The position numbers and the translations under genes are program-made. This document shows, piece by piece, positions 25,301-37,341 of a DNA stretch of 48,072 nucleotides. The stretch is from Priapulus caudatus (taxonomy: Eukaryota; Priapulida; Priapulimorpha; Priapulimorphida; Priapulidae). Positions within the stretch are counted from its first letter, which is position 1. Every line of letters begins with the position of its first letter. The notes beneath the pieces are model-generated. The model searched no databases and was not told where the DNA came from. It saw nothing but the letters and a program-made list of their open reading frames with translations. The DNA is taken from contig NW_014578109.1 of NCBI RefSeq assembly GCF_000485595.1, positions 35,371 to 83,442 of the forward strand, written 5' to 3'.

Positions 25301-28300
25301 ATGAAGGGTGATTACTACAGGTATCTAGCAGAAGTAGCCACAGGGGATTCAAGAACGAGTAAGTAGTATTTGAGTTAAACACTGCTGCCATCTCTGTACA
25401 GTGCTGTACCTTAGTAGAAGTAGCATAATGTTTATATTGAATTTATTTACATTTTATGTGCATGACAGATAACAGAAAAATTAACTTTATACAAAATGCT
25501 GCGTGAGTCCTTGATTTGGTACATAATGTTGAAAGTGTCTGCAAAGTGATTTAAAAAAATGCTTGCTCTATTTCACAAAACAATGTTTTCAATATAAACT
25601 TTTAAGTTTCTAAGATAAGTGTTTTCGTTGTAGCATAACCATTGACCTAACACCAGTTGGTTAAAAATATGAGATTGAGGTCAATTTACATTGTCACTTA
25701 TAGGTATTATAGAAGATTCACAGAAAGCATACCAAGATGCATTTGATATTGCCAAAAAATTGATGCAGCCAACACATCCAATCCGGTTGGGCTTGGCACT
25801 CAACTTCTCAGTATTTTACTATGAAATTTTGAATGCGCCAGAACGTGCCTGCCACTTGGCAAAGCAGGTAAGTGCATTAAAATTCAGATAGTTTTAGTAT
25901 CCATATCAAATCTTTACCATGTGCATGAGACAAATATAGGTTATAGTTGTTGCTATCATATGTGATGGGGGTGTCATTATTGTACCTCAACTTTCTACTA
26001 AAGCAGTTGAAAAGAAACTCTGCAGTATAGTTTAGATGCAACAATAAAACATTGGGTTAATGCTATAGCAGTTACAGCACATACACTGGTCATTTATGCA
26101 ATGGGGAGCATAAAGGTGTCTTCCCTGATGATATTCTCTGGTTGCCAAATCCTTGATGACAGCTAGCTTGTAATGTGCACGTACCAATATAGCCACTTAG
26201 CGGCAGGTGAAAGTAAAGCCTTCATGTGCAACACGTGCATAATAATGGCTGATGGTATATTATTGCATGGGTTACTCTGTGTAGACGTCAGTAATCACTC
26301 TGCATACATGTCGGCTGACGTCAGTCCACGCATTATTCATCGAATACTACGCGCGCGCATAGTAGACTTTTGACTGTTGGAGATTAGTAGACGCAATGTT
26401 ACACTAAGCAGGCTGCGTTTATTGGCCAGACTGGCATGCCAGAGTGGCTCGAGTGCAGCATGCAGCCACTGCATCTTGGCCCCATATTGATTGATGTGCT
26501 GATGCTCAGCAGTACTGTAGCTTGGGCTCAGTGCACAGTGGCTGCACTGGAGAAATATAATTAGACACGGTGACTCATGTGCGTTTGGCATGAGAACTAG
26601 CAGGGGTCGCCTTGCAGGGATGGGCAGCAGATGTAAAATTCTGTTCGCCCATATCACAAGTTATATTTGTTCTTTACGGGGGCAAACATTTCTTGTGTAA
26701 TAATGGTGTGGTTTGGAAATCTGAGGTATGCACTTCTGAAATGTTTGCAAGTCGTGTATATTTAATATCCAATGCGAATTTCCAAATCAGCGAAAATGTC
26801 TACTAAATATACATGGTATAGATGCAAAGCTGTCATCAGTTACTTCTCATTTATTCTGGAATCCTTGCATCTCACATTAATTGCTGCTTTATGCTATGTA
26901 CAGTTGAATATGAATTAGTGTTTTTGAAACATGCAAGCGTGGGAATTTTGTAGCGAAAGAAGCCAATTTTTAAAACAATTTTTAATTTTAATTGTTGGAA
27001 CTTCTTGGCTAGTGTGTGATATATGTTGATTATAATTGAAACTCCACAACTTTCTAGCTATACTTTCAAATTGTCGGCACTTTTTCTCAAAGCAGTGTGG
27101 TTTCAGGATAGTGATCCTCCAGGAAATTATACCCATTTAATTGATTATTAATATTTCAATAATACCAATTTACTTATTTAGGTAAAATTTAACTGGTGTG
27201 GTATCTGTTTCCCTTGGGGCAAAGTGCCTTGGTTTTTAGACTCGCATGAGCGTGCGTCCGTCAACAGTTGGGCACAAATCTTAACCACTCGACGTACGGT
27301 CACGATATTTGGGACGTCGGGGGGGGGGGATCATGAAAAGGACTCGGGATGACCAATTTGGGGGTCAAAGGTCAAGATGTGTCAACGGAGGGGGAATATT
27401 TCCCCCTTAACTTAAGGTATAGGAGGAAATACGGAATTGCGGCACAAATCTGAACGGCTCGACCTATGCTCTTAATATTTGGTGTATAGTGTGATGGGCA
27501 GGAAACCCATCACCAGTGCGATATTGGAGGTCACAGGTCAAAGGGCAGTGGGGGAAAGGTCAGATATTAGACATTTTCTGAGGACATGGCCTAATGGACA
27601 GAGTGAAAAACTTGTTTGTTTCAGTGCTGACCTACCATTTTTATCTCTTTATTGAAAGGACCATGAAATGTGCTTTCCACTGACGTGCGAAGAGTAAGTG
27701 TCTGATAACCTTTTGACCCTCAAGAGGAGGGTTAAACATGGATTCCTCAACTGCCTCAATGACGTCACAGTATTGTCATATTCATGGCACATCCATCTCC
27801 TACATAAATGACTGGATCTGTCTGTCTGTCCGTCTATCTTCTCGAGACCCGTAAGAGGTGACCCCTAACACCATATATATTCTGAATCAGCATGACGCGA
27901 CGACCATTTTAGGCCAAAAAAATTTGACCAAAAAAATTGATAAAAAAAACAACAAAGCGGCATCTTCTTCCTCGACGCTCCTGGCAGAACAGGCCAGACC
28001 TTCGTTACCAACCTTCTTCTGGCCAAGGTCAGGCAGACGAGGAAGATTGCCCTGGCAGTTGCTTCAAGCGGCATTGCTGCCACCCTGCTGGACGGAGGGT
28101 GCACTGCTCACTTGGCCTTCAAGCTGCCATTCAACTTGGCAAAGTGGGAAAATCCAACCTGCAACATCAGCCGTGGCTCCACAAAGACCAAGCTGTTCCA
28201 AGAGTGCAAGCTCATCATCTGGGACGAGGCAACCATGAGCCACAAAGGCGCATTTGAAGCACTCGACAACACCCTACAAGACTTTCGGCACAACACAAAC

Positions 28301-30269
28301 GTCATGGGAGGCGTGACTGTCCTGCTCTTAGGCGACTTTCACCAAACCTTGCCAATCATCGCCAAAGGAACAAGAGCAGATGCTGTCAATGCCTGCATCA
28401 AGTCGTCGTACCTCTTAAGCGAGGTGAACCGCCACAGCTTGAAGACTAACATGAGGGTGCAGCTCAGCGGTGATGAAGAAGCTGGCCGCTTCTTTCAGCA
28501 ACTGCTGGCGGTCGGCAATGGCAGACTCACCATCACAGCTGATGGCCAAGTCAAGCTGGCATTCGGCAAAGCAGCGGCGCACATCACCCAGCTGAGGACC
28601 AAAGTCTTCCCAAACCTCTACCTCCGCTACCAAGACCAAGACTGGCTGAGCGAGCGAGCCATCCTTGCTCCCTAGAATTTGGCCATGGATGACATCAACG
28701 CCAAGCTGCTGGAGCAACTGCCTGGCAACCCAACGAGCTACAAGTCGATGGACACAGTTCCTGATCCTGATCAGGTCATGCACTATCCGACCGAATTTCT
28801 CAACAGCTTGGCGCCCTCAGGTCTGCCACCACACAACTTGGTGCTCAAGGTCAGCGCGCCCATATTGCTAATGCGCAACCTGGATGCTCCCAAGCTCTGC
28901 AACGGCACAAGGCTCACAGTGAAGCAGCTCATGCCCAGTCATTGAAGCCAAAATCATGACAGGCAAGGGCGAAAATGTCTTCATCCCAAGGATCCCGCTC
29001 ATCCCATCAGACCTGCCATTTCAGTTCAAGAGGCTGCAGTTTCCAGTCAAGCTGAGCTTTGCCATGTCCATCAACAAGGCCCAGGGCCAGTCCCTCAAGG
29101 TGGTTGGACTCAACCTCAGTGAGCCAGTGTTCTCCCATGGCCAGCTCTATGTGGGGTGCTCCAGGGTGGGTAACCCAGACAACCTCCACATCCTCTCTCA
29201 AGATGGCAAAACCAAGAATAAGAATAGCGCTGCAAAACTGACCAGAAGTGACATTCTTGGGACAGATTTATAAAATCCGAATAAGATCAGTACAGCTGTG
29301 ATAGCAGACTAAATTCTAGCTCTTTAATCCCGGGCATCGCCGGGTAGCCCAGCTAGTAATCTACAAACCCAATAGGTCTGAATCGCCGACCGCGTAGAGC
29401 ACGAGCATCACGGCTGAAAGGTCAGGTCATTGGATCGAATCCCATCTGTTTTTTAATTATTTTCCTGTTTTCTTTATTTTTCTATTTTTATCCATTTAAC
29501 TATTTTTTCCAATTAATGCAAATATTTACATGATTTATTTACAACAATTAAATTTTTATATATATTTTAATAGGGTTAGGGTTAGGGTCACAATGCACCA
29601 TAAAACAGGAGTTTCAGGCACGTGATTTGTATCAACGAATGGGATTTGGTAGGTATGCAGGCCCTGCTGCGTGTCAGGTGGGTGGCTGATAGTATCACAG
29701 CATGGGCTAAACGAATTTAGCAACTAGTTCGGATTATCTATTCCTTGCACATAGTCAGTATGCACGCCATCTATCGGAACAGAGTGAGAAGACTGTCCCG
29801 GCAGGATAGGTCAAATGTATATTGCGCTCAAAAGTGCAGAAATAATTACTTTCTTAACTTCAGTTTAATCAATCTTGAGATAAGTAATTGCAGAAATGAA
29901 TCGTCAAACCTACTAATGAAAATTTGCCAGTTTTGTACTGTCCTTGGCATGGCTTTCTCCGTCGACGTTACAGTAGTGTGCAATGTCGGGATATGGTGGA
30001 GGATGCTGGCTTGTGGACGCTGCAGAGCCCGATGGTTGCCTGTCAGTCGAAATGTGTTGATCCTCGACATTGAATAAATCTGTACGTTATACGTGCGTCT
30101 GCCTTACCTCTGCCCGCCATCTTCGTCGAAAGTTTGGACGCCACGCGGCGAAATCGCAATGTACATTTCAATCGATGACGTAACTGATACAGTAGCGCGC
30201 CGCGTGGGTGTAATTTGTTTATAAACAATTTAGTCTGACTGACTCTCTCCCCTCGCCCCCCTCTCTCTC

Positions 30270-30313
<44 letters not shown>

Positions 30314-33300
30314 AAAAAATGTTTGCTGAAATGATGTGTACGCAACTGCGTATCTCTGCATATCTGCGCCTAACAAAGGTGTCACTACGCACGACTGAAA
30401 TGTTAACTTATAACCGTAGCACCAGACCTCAGATGAGCCCAGTTGCTCTGCGGCTCTTGTTTAGCTAGAAAAGGGCAGGGATTGCTAGGAGATGTGTAAT
30501 GCTAGCCGCACACTATCCGACCCGAGCGTGATTTGAAGGCTTACGATTGGTTTGAGATGTTCTGGTTTGGATCGGGAGGCTTAAGATTGGCTCTGGAGGT
30601 CATTTTGACCCGATTCGAATTTTGAATCGGGAGCAGATCGGGTCGGATAGTGTGCGAGGGCTTACGACGCGACTCGGATAGTGTGCGTGGCCATCCGACC
30701 CGATCGACTAGCGCTGAAGAAAATTGACCAATCACAGAGCAGCGCCATGGGAACCGCATTCGAATTGAATGGCATTCGAACCATGGTAAACACTCCCGAC
30801 GCTTAGTACACGCTAAATCCGCTTGGAACGCCACGAGAGTGCCATGGTTTGCGTCAACTTTGAGTCGGACAGTGTGCGGTGGCCTCCCGATTGATCGGGA
30901 TCGGGTCGGATAGTGTGCGGGGCGTTTATGCTGTGCACAGCGCAAAATCGGATAGTGTGCGGCTAGCATAATTAACACAAAAATATACAAGATTTTAATG
31001 TAAAAGAACTGTGTTTTCTTGTATAAATTTTTTTTACTTTACGTCATACCTTAGCATTAGCATATGTATAAGGGATCACACCATTAGCACTGTTATCGGT
31101 AAAATTTGAACAATGTGTAATTCTGTATATATGGGTTTGCGTATGTTATGTATTGTTCGTATATTCTATAGAAATCCTGTGTGTGTTGGCTGGGGTAAGG
31201 TTTCAGTTGGGTAGTTATTGGTTGCTGTATTCTCTATATTGAATGCTGCCAAGGCAGCATACTTACGGAAATCTATATAAACAATATTTCCGCACATAAT
31301 GCTCTAGATAACTATTTCGTGTGGGATGCATTGGTTTTGTTTTTTTCTATTATTTTTTATCTAATAATTAGATTAAATTAATTACAGGTTAATGTGGCAT
31401 TACTTCGTTATGATAACCCTTTCCTTTGTTTACAGGCATTCGATGATGCAATCGCTGAGCTCGACACATTGAACGAAGACTCCTACAAAGACAGTACCCT
31501 TATCATGCAGTTGCTCAGAGATAACCTCACAGTAAGTACTATTTTATGTATTATGTGTAGCTAGAGTGCATAGATCATAGGGACTTTATCCATTGGAAAG
31601 AACAGCCATTAATAGTTTTCCTCATTTCTATGTTGAGAGGGCATATATTTTTGATATTGAATTTTTAGCTCATCTGACATAGTTAGATGCAGCTTGTAGA
31701 ATTGCATGAGCGTGCGTTCGTCCGTGCGTCAACAGTTGGGCACAAATCTTAACCGCTTGACGTACGGTCACGATATTCGGGACGTCGGGGGAGGGGATCG
31801 TCAAAACGAGTTGGGATGTCGAAGCTGGGGGTCAAAGGTCAAAGGTCAAGAGGTGTAAATGAAGGGGAACATTCCCTCCTTAACTTAAGGTATAGGGAGG
31901 AAATGCAGAATTGCGGCACAAATCTAAACGGCTCGACCTAGGCTCGTGATAGTCGGTGTATAGCATCATGGTAGGAAAAGCCATCACTGTGCCGAAATTG
32001 GAGGTCACAGGTCAAGGGTCAATGGGGCACAGGGCAGATTTTAGACATTTTCTGAGGACATGGTCTGCAACAAGGACATGAGCGATTGGAAAACTTTTTT
32101 GTTTCAGCGATGACCTAGCATTTTTATGACTTTATTGAAAGGACCATGAAATGTAATTTCTGCTGACATGCGAAGAGTAAGTGTCGGATAACCTTTTGAC
32201 CCTCAAGAGGCGGGTTAAACATGGATTTCTTTACTGTTAGAAAGAATTTGACTGCCGGGTTCGCTAGTAGAATCTATACATGCCTGGATGTATGAGGCTA
32301 CAATGTCACAGTGAAATTTCAAAAGCTAAATTTGGTTGAAGAAGGTTTTTGCTCCTTAAATCATATAATTTCTATGGCATTCTGTACTGTCAGTGTGTTA
32401 CATGTAACGTATGCCACTGCCAGTGCATGTGGTGGTGGTACTGTGTAGTTTTTGCCTGCGTTAATTAGTTACAGGTGGCAGCTCTCTATTTCAGCTCGTA
32501 GGCTTGCGTAGGTAAATGGATGTGTGCTTACCTATTCTGTCTTGCAAATAGTTGTTACTACTACGTACGATGGGAGCTTCCATCTTTAATCTGAAGACAC
32601 TTAAACGTACGCGCCATGTCGTGGCAACTTTTCACAACGATCCCAACGAACATTCCTTTGAGAAGGTTCCTGATACCATCCCTGTGCCTTCCACTGTTTC
32701 GGCGTGTATGCGAACACATTTGGGACTAACAGGGTTTACTAGAATCCCACCACTCCACCACAGAGTCACCGCAGTAGACGTTAGATGAGCGCTGTCGCTC
32801 CGCGGCACTTGTTGAAAAACAGATGCTGGTAAAAATGACATATGTTAGGTAAGGTGCAACAAAGGTGTTGCTCATTACATTATTTCAAAGAGTATGGAAT
32901 AAACTATATATCACAAGATGGTATTATACACAGTATAGCAGTATACAGTTAGAGATGACTGACTAAACTAGTGGGAGTTACTCAATTTTGCAGACTTAAA
33001 AACGCTTACTGAGTTTCATCACTGATTTCTGAGAGTAATTTCTTTCTGAGTATATACCTTTTACATATATTTTTTATATTTAAAAGTAATGCTGTAGGTA
33101 TAACTCTCATGTTCACCTAAACTTTGCTCAGAGACACTTTGTTGTGCGGTTTATCGAATCGCTGAATCAATAAACAACGAAAAGTGTATTTGCATCGGTT
33201 TTGTAATGACCAAAACTACTAAGCCCTAGGTCACGGAGTTAGAAATTGCACCTGAGGTTTTGTTTCTTGATAACCTGTCAGGGCATCTGCAACATGTACA

Positions 33301-34902
33301 AATTGACAGATTGACAAAAACATGTCATATATTCAGTGTTCTTACTCCTTAATGAGCGTAAGTTTGGAAATGCAGAACAGGTGCAGTTTGTAATTTTATT
33401 GAAAACCTTTTGAGGTATACAGTGGACCCCCAAAATACGAATTTAATTCCTTCCGCCAGTGCGCAAAATCAGCGCTATTTTGCCGGCGGCCGCCGGTTAC
33501 ACCCCCCCTATAATCAGTCCACTTGGCCTATTCAAAATTTTGCCTTCTTGCATTTATATCAATAATATTTACCAATTTCCTGACTAGTATTCACTTGGCG
33601 ACTACTAAGAAGTAAATCATGTTCCAGCAATTCCTGTCAAACAAGTAGAACTCCACTGATAGCAATGAAATACTGAAATACTACGACTCTGCCTAATAAA
33701 CACAAAGCTATAACTTTTATTAATAATGGAATAAATTGAACAAAATTAAGGGCTTGTTCAATTTTTCTAAGGGCTTGTTTAAATTTTGGGGTGGGCCTGT
33801 TCACATTTTGGCTAATTTCATTCCATGTTCCACAGATTTGTTTGCATCTCGAAAAATGCGTGTGTTGAACCCTATATAGGATGACGTACAGCAGGTGCAA
33901 TCATGATAGCACACCACATTCAATCAGTCATGTACTTAAACTCACTCACCGAAAGAGCGCGCGTTAGGCCCATGCACTGATTGGCTGGTTCGTAAGACAT
34001 TCGTTTGTCGAATACATTACATTCAACGATCTCAAAAATTTGAATGTCGAGCCTCTGGGGAAATTGAATGTTCGTATCTCGGGGGTCCACTGTATTTTGT
34101 TTGGTACACTTTATTAACCAAATTTAATTAACCAGATTTTAAAGTAGCAAATAGGGAATTTTATCTTATGTATCACTCCAGCGCACATTATCTGTTCCTG
34201 CAAAGAATAGCAATAGAGTTACCTGAAAAGATTAACTTAAAGATCTACTGTTTTAATAAATAATTTCTGCAAAGGCAGGGCTAGTAAAACCTGTACATCT
34301 GTTAGATGTAAAAACGCAGTTTTACAGTTGCTCAAGTTTGGGATTATTGTGTCCGAAGGTATGCTAGCTACGTGTAATTGGTAATGAAAATCTGGTGTGT
34401 GTTAGCTGCTGTATTTTAATCTTCAGTGGCTAATACGCTGAAGGTTGTATTTAGTTATGGCAATGTAGCTGAACTTAAGTTAATCATGCCATAAATTTTC
34501 GTATCATCTTGCTCTGAATGTTGTATTTGTATTTCTAGCATATTTTCTCAAAATCACTTAAGATAACTTTCTTGGAAAACCAAACGATCCTGTGACAAAG
34601 ATCTTTACAAATTAGCATTTTACCTGTGGTGCGGATATTTAACCGTGTACCTGACAGCTGTGTCATATCTGTTTTTATAAATCCAATTACTTGCATTCAG
34701 AGCTGGCAACGCGTGTCATTGTCATGTCGACAGTAGGTTATCTTCGCTGTTGTAATAGCACTGTCAATGGCGATGTGTTTGACCATTAAAATTGCAAGTG
34801 AATGTTGTCGTCGCTAATGGTCTCGTTTGTGTCTATTTGCAGTTGTGGACATCTGATGCAGCTGGAGAGGGAGATGAAGGAGGCGAGGGAGGCGACAACT
34901 GA
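22347..34902 (+). CDS. YWHAZ: 14-3-3 protein, zeta-like
   Basis: Five exons, 738 nt, 245 residues: 22347-22640, 25235-25358, 25704-25867, 31436-31531 and 34843-34902, all GT-AG and phase-consistent. The length equals human 14-3-3 zeta. The phosphopeptide-binding residues Lys49, Arg56, Arg127 and Tyr128 are all present, as are the signatures [10 protein letters not shown] and [14 protein letters not shown]. The acidic, glycine-rich tail ends EGGDN. The protein is a cytosolic dimeric adaptor that binds phosphoserine and phosphothreonine motifs in kinases, phosphatases and transcription factors. The ATG is preceded by CAGAAA and gives the family-standard N-terminus MDKDELVQ. Introns 1, 3 and 4 hold most of the local repeats, including a Helitron and a pogo-like element. 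It is divergent with MRTO4 and convergent with FKBP11. Confidence 0.98.
23933..24252. mobile_element. Inverted-repeat element in 14-3-3 intron 1
   Basis: The termini AAATATTTGTTTGCCTTCACCC (left, about 23941-23967, given in part) and GGGTGAGGGCAAACAAATAA (right, about 24223-24242) are inverted. A G-run lies at 24191-24200. The interior has no coding frame of note. The duplication is obscured by A/T-rich flanks. Confidence 0.6.
24776..25062 (+). repeat. Dispersed repeat, copy 1
   Basis: It begins GCCTAAATGTGAACAGGCCC and runs to AATTTTGAATAGGCCAAG. An inverted, diverged second copy lies at 33525-33825. Both are in 14-3-3 introns. I see no coding or terminal signature. Confidence 0.7.
27796..29356 (+). 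mobile_element. Helitron, 1561 bp, internally deleted
   Basis: The 5' end is TCTCCTACATAAATG after an A. The 3' end is CTAG before a T, preceded by the hairpin CCCGG/GCATCG/CCGGG (29329-29344), about nine bases before the terminus. Insertion is between A and T, with no duplication. The unoccupied site reads CATCCATAATCTAG in repeat copy B (minus strand near 15343). These are the defining Helitron features: 5'-TC, 3'-CTRR, subterminal hairpin and AT target. It carries only the C-terminal helicase portion, so the HUH replication initiator is missing. It is non-autonomous. Confidence 0.9.
27959..29273 (+). pseudogene. Helitron Pif1-like helicase fragment, broken
   Basis: The frame opens at FFLDAPG (27965), with the Walker A region reading APGRTGQT where active helicases have GGTGKT, so the catalytic lysine is lost. 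Further on come LIIWDEATM (Walker B type), [31 protein letters not shown] and [15 protein letters not shown], in the order expected for Pif1-like Helitron helicases. A TAG at 28673-28675 interrupts the frame directly after RAILAP. A one-base shift near 28935 moves the rest to another frame, ending at 29273. The N-terminal half of the protein, with the Rep domain, is absent. The fragment cannot encode a working enzyme. Confidence 0.9.
29362..29445 (+). other. tRNA-like block within composite repeat
   Basis: GCGTAGAGC resembles an A-box end, and GGATCGAATCCC resembles a B box. This suggests that part of the composite repeat is a tRNA-derived SINE. The arms do not fold into a convincing tRNA, so it is not called as a tRNA gene. 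Confidence 0.45.
30262..30306. repeat. CT microsatellite
   Basis: A run of CT dinucleotides in 14-3-3 intron 3, inside the segment that interrupts repeat copy C. Confidence 0.9.
30500..30968. mobile_element. 469-bp MITE, copy 1 (TAA duplication)
   Basis: The terminal inverted repeats start TGCTAGCCGCACACTATCC, flanked by TAA at 30497-30499 and 30969-30971. The motif CGGATAGTGTGCG recurs about six times in both orientations, as expected of subterminal transposase sites. A 3-bp TAA duplication points to the PIF/Harbinger group. No transposase; the 149-residue frame across it is incidental. It lies in 14-3-3 intron 3. Confidence 0.85.
31662..32237 (+). repeat. Dispersed composite repeat, copy D (5' part)
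   Basis: It starts ATTTTTAGCTCATCTGACAT (with a CATCTGAC/GTTAGATG hairpin) and follows copy B to GGGTTAAACATGGATTTC, where the similarity stops. It lies in 14-3-3 intron 4. Confidence 0.8.
33420..34092. mobile_element. pogo/Tigger-like MITE
   Basis: The ends CAGTGGACCCCC and GGGGGTCCACTG are flanked by TA on both sides (33418-33419 and 34093-34094), followed inward by TACGAA and TTCGTA. This matches the terminal pattern of pogo-type Tc1/mariner elements. The 673-bp interior contains the inverted copy of a dispersed repeat (33525-33825) and no transposase. Confidence 0.8.
33525..33825 (-). repeat. Dispersed repeat, copy 2
   Basis: An inverted, diverged copy of 24776-25062, carried inside the pogo-like element. 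Shared words include CCTGTCAAACAAGTAGAACTC. Confidence 0.7.
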
Positions 34903-37341
34903 TCCAAGCCTTGCGCAGATTGTTAATTATTGTAATTTGCCATCTTGCATCTAGCATAAAATGAGCAAGGAATATTGTGTACAACATAATCATTGTCTTC
35001 TAGCGTTGTGTCCAGTACAGTCGGCAGGGGGAGGGGGGAGGAATGCATTTGCTCCGTGCCCAGCAGTTTGCATGTTGTTCATGATCAGCCACTTGCTATC
35101 GAGGTCCAAGCTGTACAGAGTTTATAGCATAGGTTACCAGCCACCTTCGTGAATGGACAAGAACGGAGCAAGTATTCCTTCAGTCATCATTCATGCAGAA
35201 TTCCCAATTACCACGTATGGTCGACACCAGTGTGCATACCAACTAGTGCTCTAAAGCTGGACATGGCCATCTTGTACGAGAAAATTACTATAATTTTTTT
35301 GTGGGGAAAATTCCAGAATTTGTAACATTTTCCGGAGTTAAACTTGCGTTTCCTACGTACCTGCTTACAGGGTGTATTGTTTTGCAAGAATACTCCGACC
35401 GTTAAGGTTTGTAGCAGGAGCTGGTTTTTTGTCCACAGCTAAATTGAGGTGCTTAAGTGAGAGCAAGAGCTGCAGTATTTGCAGAAAGTCCTATAGGAAT
35501 CAGGGTGCCGTGGTTGCCCTATTACTGCCTGGTGTTGTTATTTGTTTAGTTTTGTAAAAGTTTATTTTCAAATAGTCCAAAGCAGCTACGTTGGCAATAT
35601 TTCTGAATCCTTGTTCATAATGTAAGGCTTGTTTACTATTTATAATGTAGTTTATATTTTAACATTTGCTTTTAGCATGATGGAGGTCGAAGACACCGCT
35701 GACTTGCTTTTTGAATTCTTGGAAATGCACTGCCGGCAACAAATGGCCCCATAGAGGCGAAGTCATCGCATAAAAGCAACAATAAATTTAGGCTTGAAAT
35801 TTTTGTAGACCCTTCCACGACATGAAGTAAATACATCCCGTATTACGTACCGAGAAAAGTTCTTGAGCAGTTAGAAATACAAGACAATTTGAAGGCAATG
35901 CAATGAAATAATGAATTCAGAGGAGTTAACGTGTCAGGATCAGGAAACTTTGTATGTACGTAGCTGATTATAGCTTTTGTAGCCACTGTAAAATATGTCA
36001 AGAGATACACCGTAGGTTTCGTGCTTTTTGTACAGTGTGTATGAAATGATTGGGTTCGATAAAAGAAAGGTAGTTTGGAGCAGAACACAACAGCATGCTT
36101 TATTAATTAATACCCCGTCTGGTTGTGCATTTTATTAACATCGCCAAAATGTTTTGCATCACTGGATTTTTCGTTGACGTGTGACAGACAGTAGTTCCTG
36201 GCTTAGTTGGGAGGTTCAGCAGCTTGTTTTCGTCTAGGCTGAATAGTAGTGGTTGTAGTACACTTGTTCATTTGACCCTGTTGTGTGATAGTGAGTTCCA
36301 GCTGTGTGACTATGTAAAATTCTGCCAGGTTATGGTAGTAGCGCACACGCAGTTTCTGTCATGTGGCGCTCAATAGTTTCTCGAAATTATGGCCTGTTGG
36401 AAATCCTGTACCGAGATGCCCTTCTCTTCGCATTCAGATTTTATAATTTGCCATGTACAGCAACATGGTGTAGAGGAAATAAAACAGATACTTCATGTAT
36501 ATGTACCCTCGACTGCTGGGCCTTCAATCGATCTTGTTTTCTTGTAAATTGTCTGTTTTCTGGAAACAATATACCGTCATGAACTGCAAAATAGAATGCA
36601 TTCTGGAAAAAAGTGTTTTATATCACAGACTCGTCATACATTTAACACAAACATGGTTTGGAGGACATCGATAAAGGAGAAGTGTACAAATATTTAACGG
36701 ATGCTTTGCAATACAAAACAGTCTTAATGTGCTAAATTGATCATGTCTGGCATTTTAAAACATACACGTAGAGTTGATTCATGGGTAACATTTGTTGATG
36801 CTGTGATGATGGCTATCTTTAAATGCCAGGTCCTGTTTGGTAATTAAAGTATGATTGCCTGCATCACTCAATAATGTTCCATAGCACTGCCTTTCACTAT
36901 AGATGACCTTTTCTATAGTATATGCACTTTATGTAATGCACCTATAAAACCAGCCTATTTAAAATTGAATCATTCTTGTATCGCAGATTAGTACAATCAC
37001 GTATAAATTTACTCTAAAGATACCTCAAGCAACACGTGCTACATACACTAATAAAGTTGATCCCTCTCCCTAATAGTAAAAAAATTATGAAAATTAAAGG
37101 AAAATTGCTCCCACCAATGTCATTGACCTATCCATCTGAGCAAGATAAACATGCCTGATTAGATATTGCTGCTTGTATACCAGTTCGTATTCACATGTCC
37201 ACACTAAACTGTTGACTTCGCAGCACCGTTAGTAAGCAGTATTTTTCAGAATGTCCCCTGTTGCAACACTGACCGGCAAATAACTACTTCTCAATCACTC
37301 CAGTCGGACAGGCCAATATCTGTTCGGAACGAAACCATTAG
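34903..37341. other. Convergent 3' region of 14-3-3 and FKBP11
   Basis: No further coding exon seen. On the plus strand, AATAAA at 35781-35786 and 36478-36483 are candidate poly(A) signals for 14-3-3. On the minus strand, AATAAA (TTTATT at 36099-36104 and 36131-36136) could serve FKBP11, in which case the two 3'UTRs would overlap. Confidence 0.5.

Larger units (their letters stand above)
27233..30470 (+). repeat. Dispersed composite repeat, copy C (twice interrupted)
   Basis: This is the same family as copy B. The 5' part is 27233-27795. A Helitron (27796-29356) splits it; the sequence resumes at AATCTAC (29358) with a tRNA-like block and TTAGGG units (29571-29588). A further segment of about 660 bp (29663-30320, containing a CT microsatellite) separates GGTATGCAG from GCTGAAATGATGTG, which are close together in copy B. 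The end is near 30470. It lies in 14-3-3 intron 3. Confidence 0.75.

Noticed and set aside
30541-30990. 149-residue frame, nearly repeated as a 152-residue frame at 41645-42103
   Set aside because: Both lie inside two copies of a non-coding MITE. The similarity is due to the element, and no protein family is recognisable.
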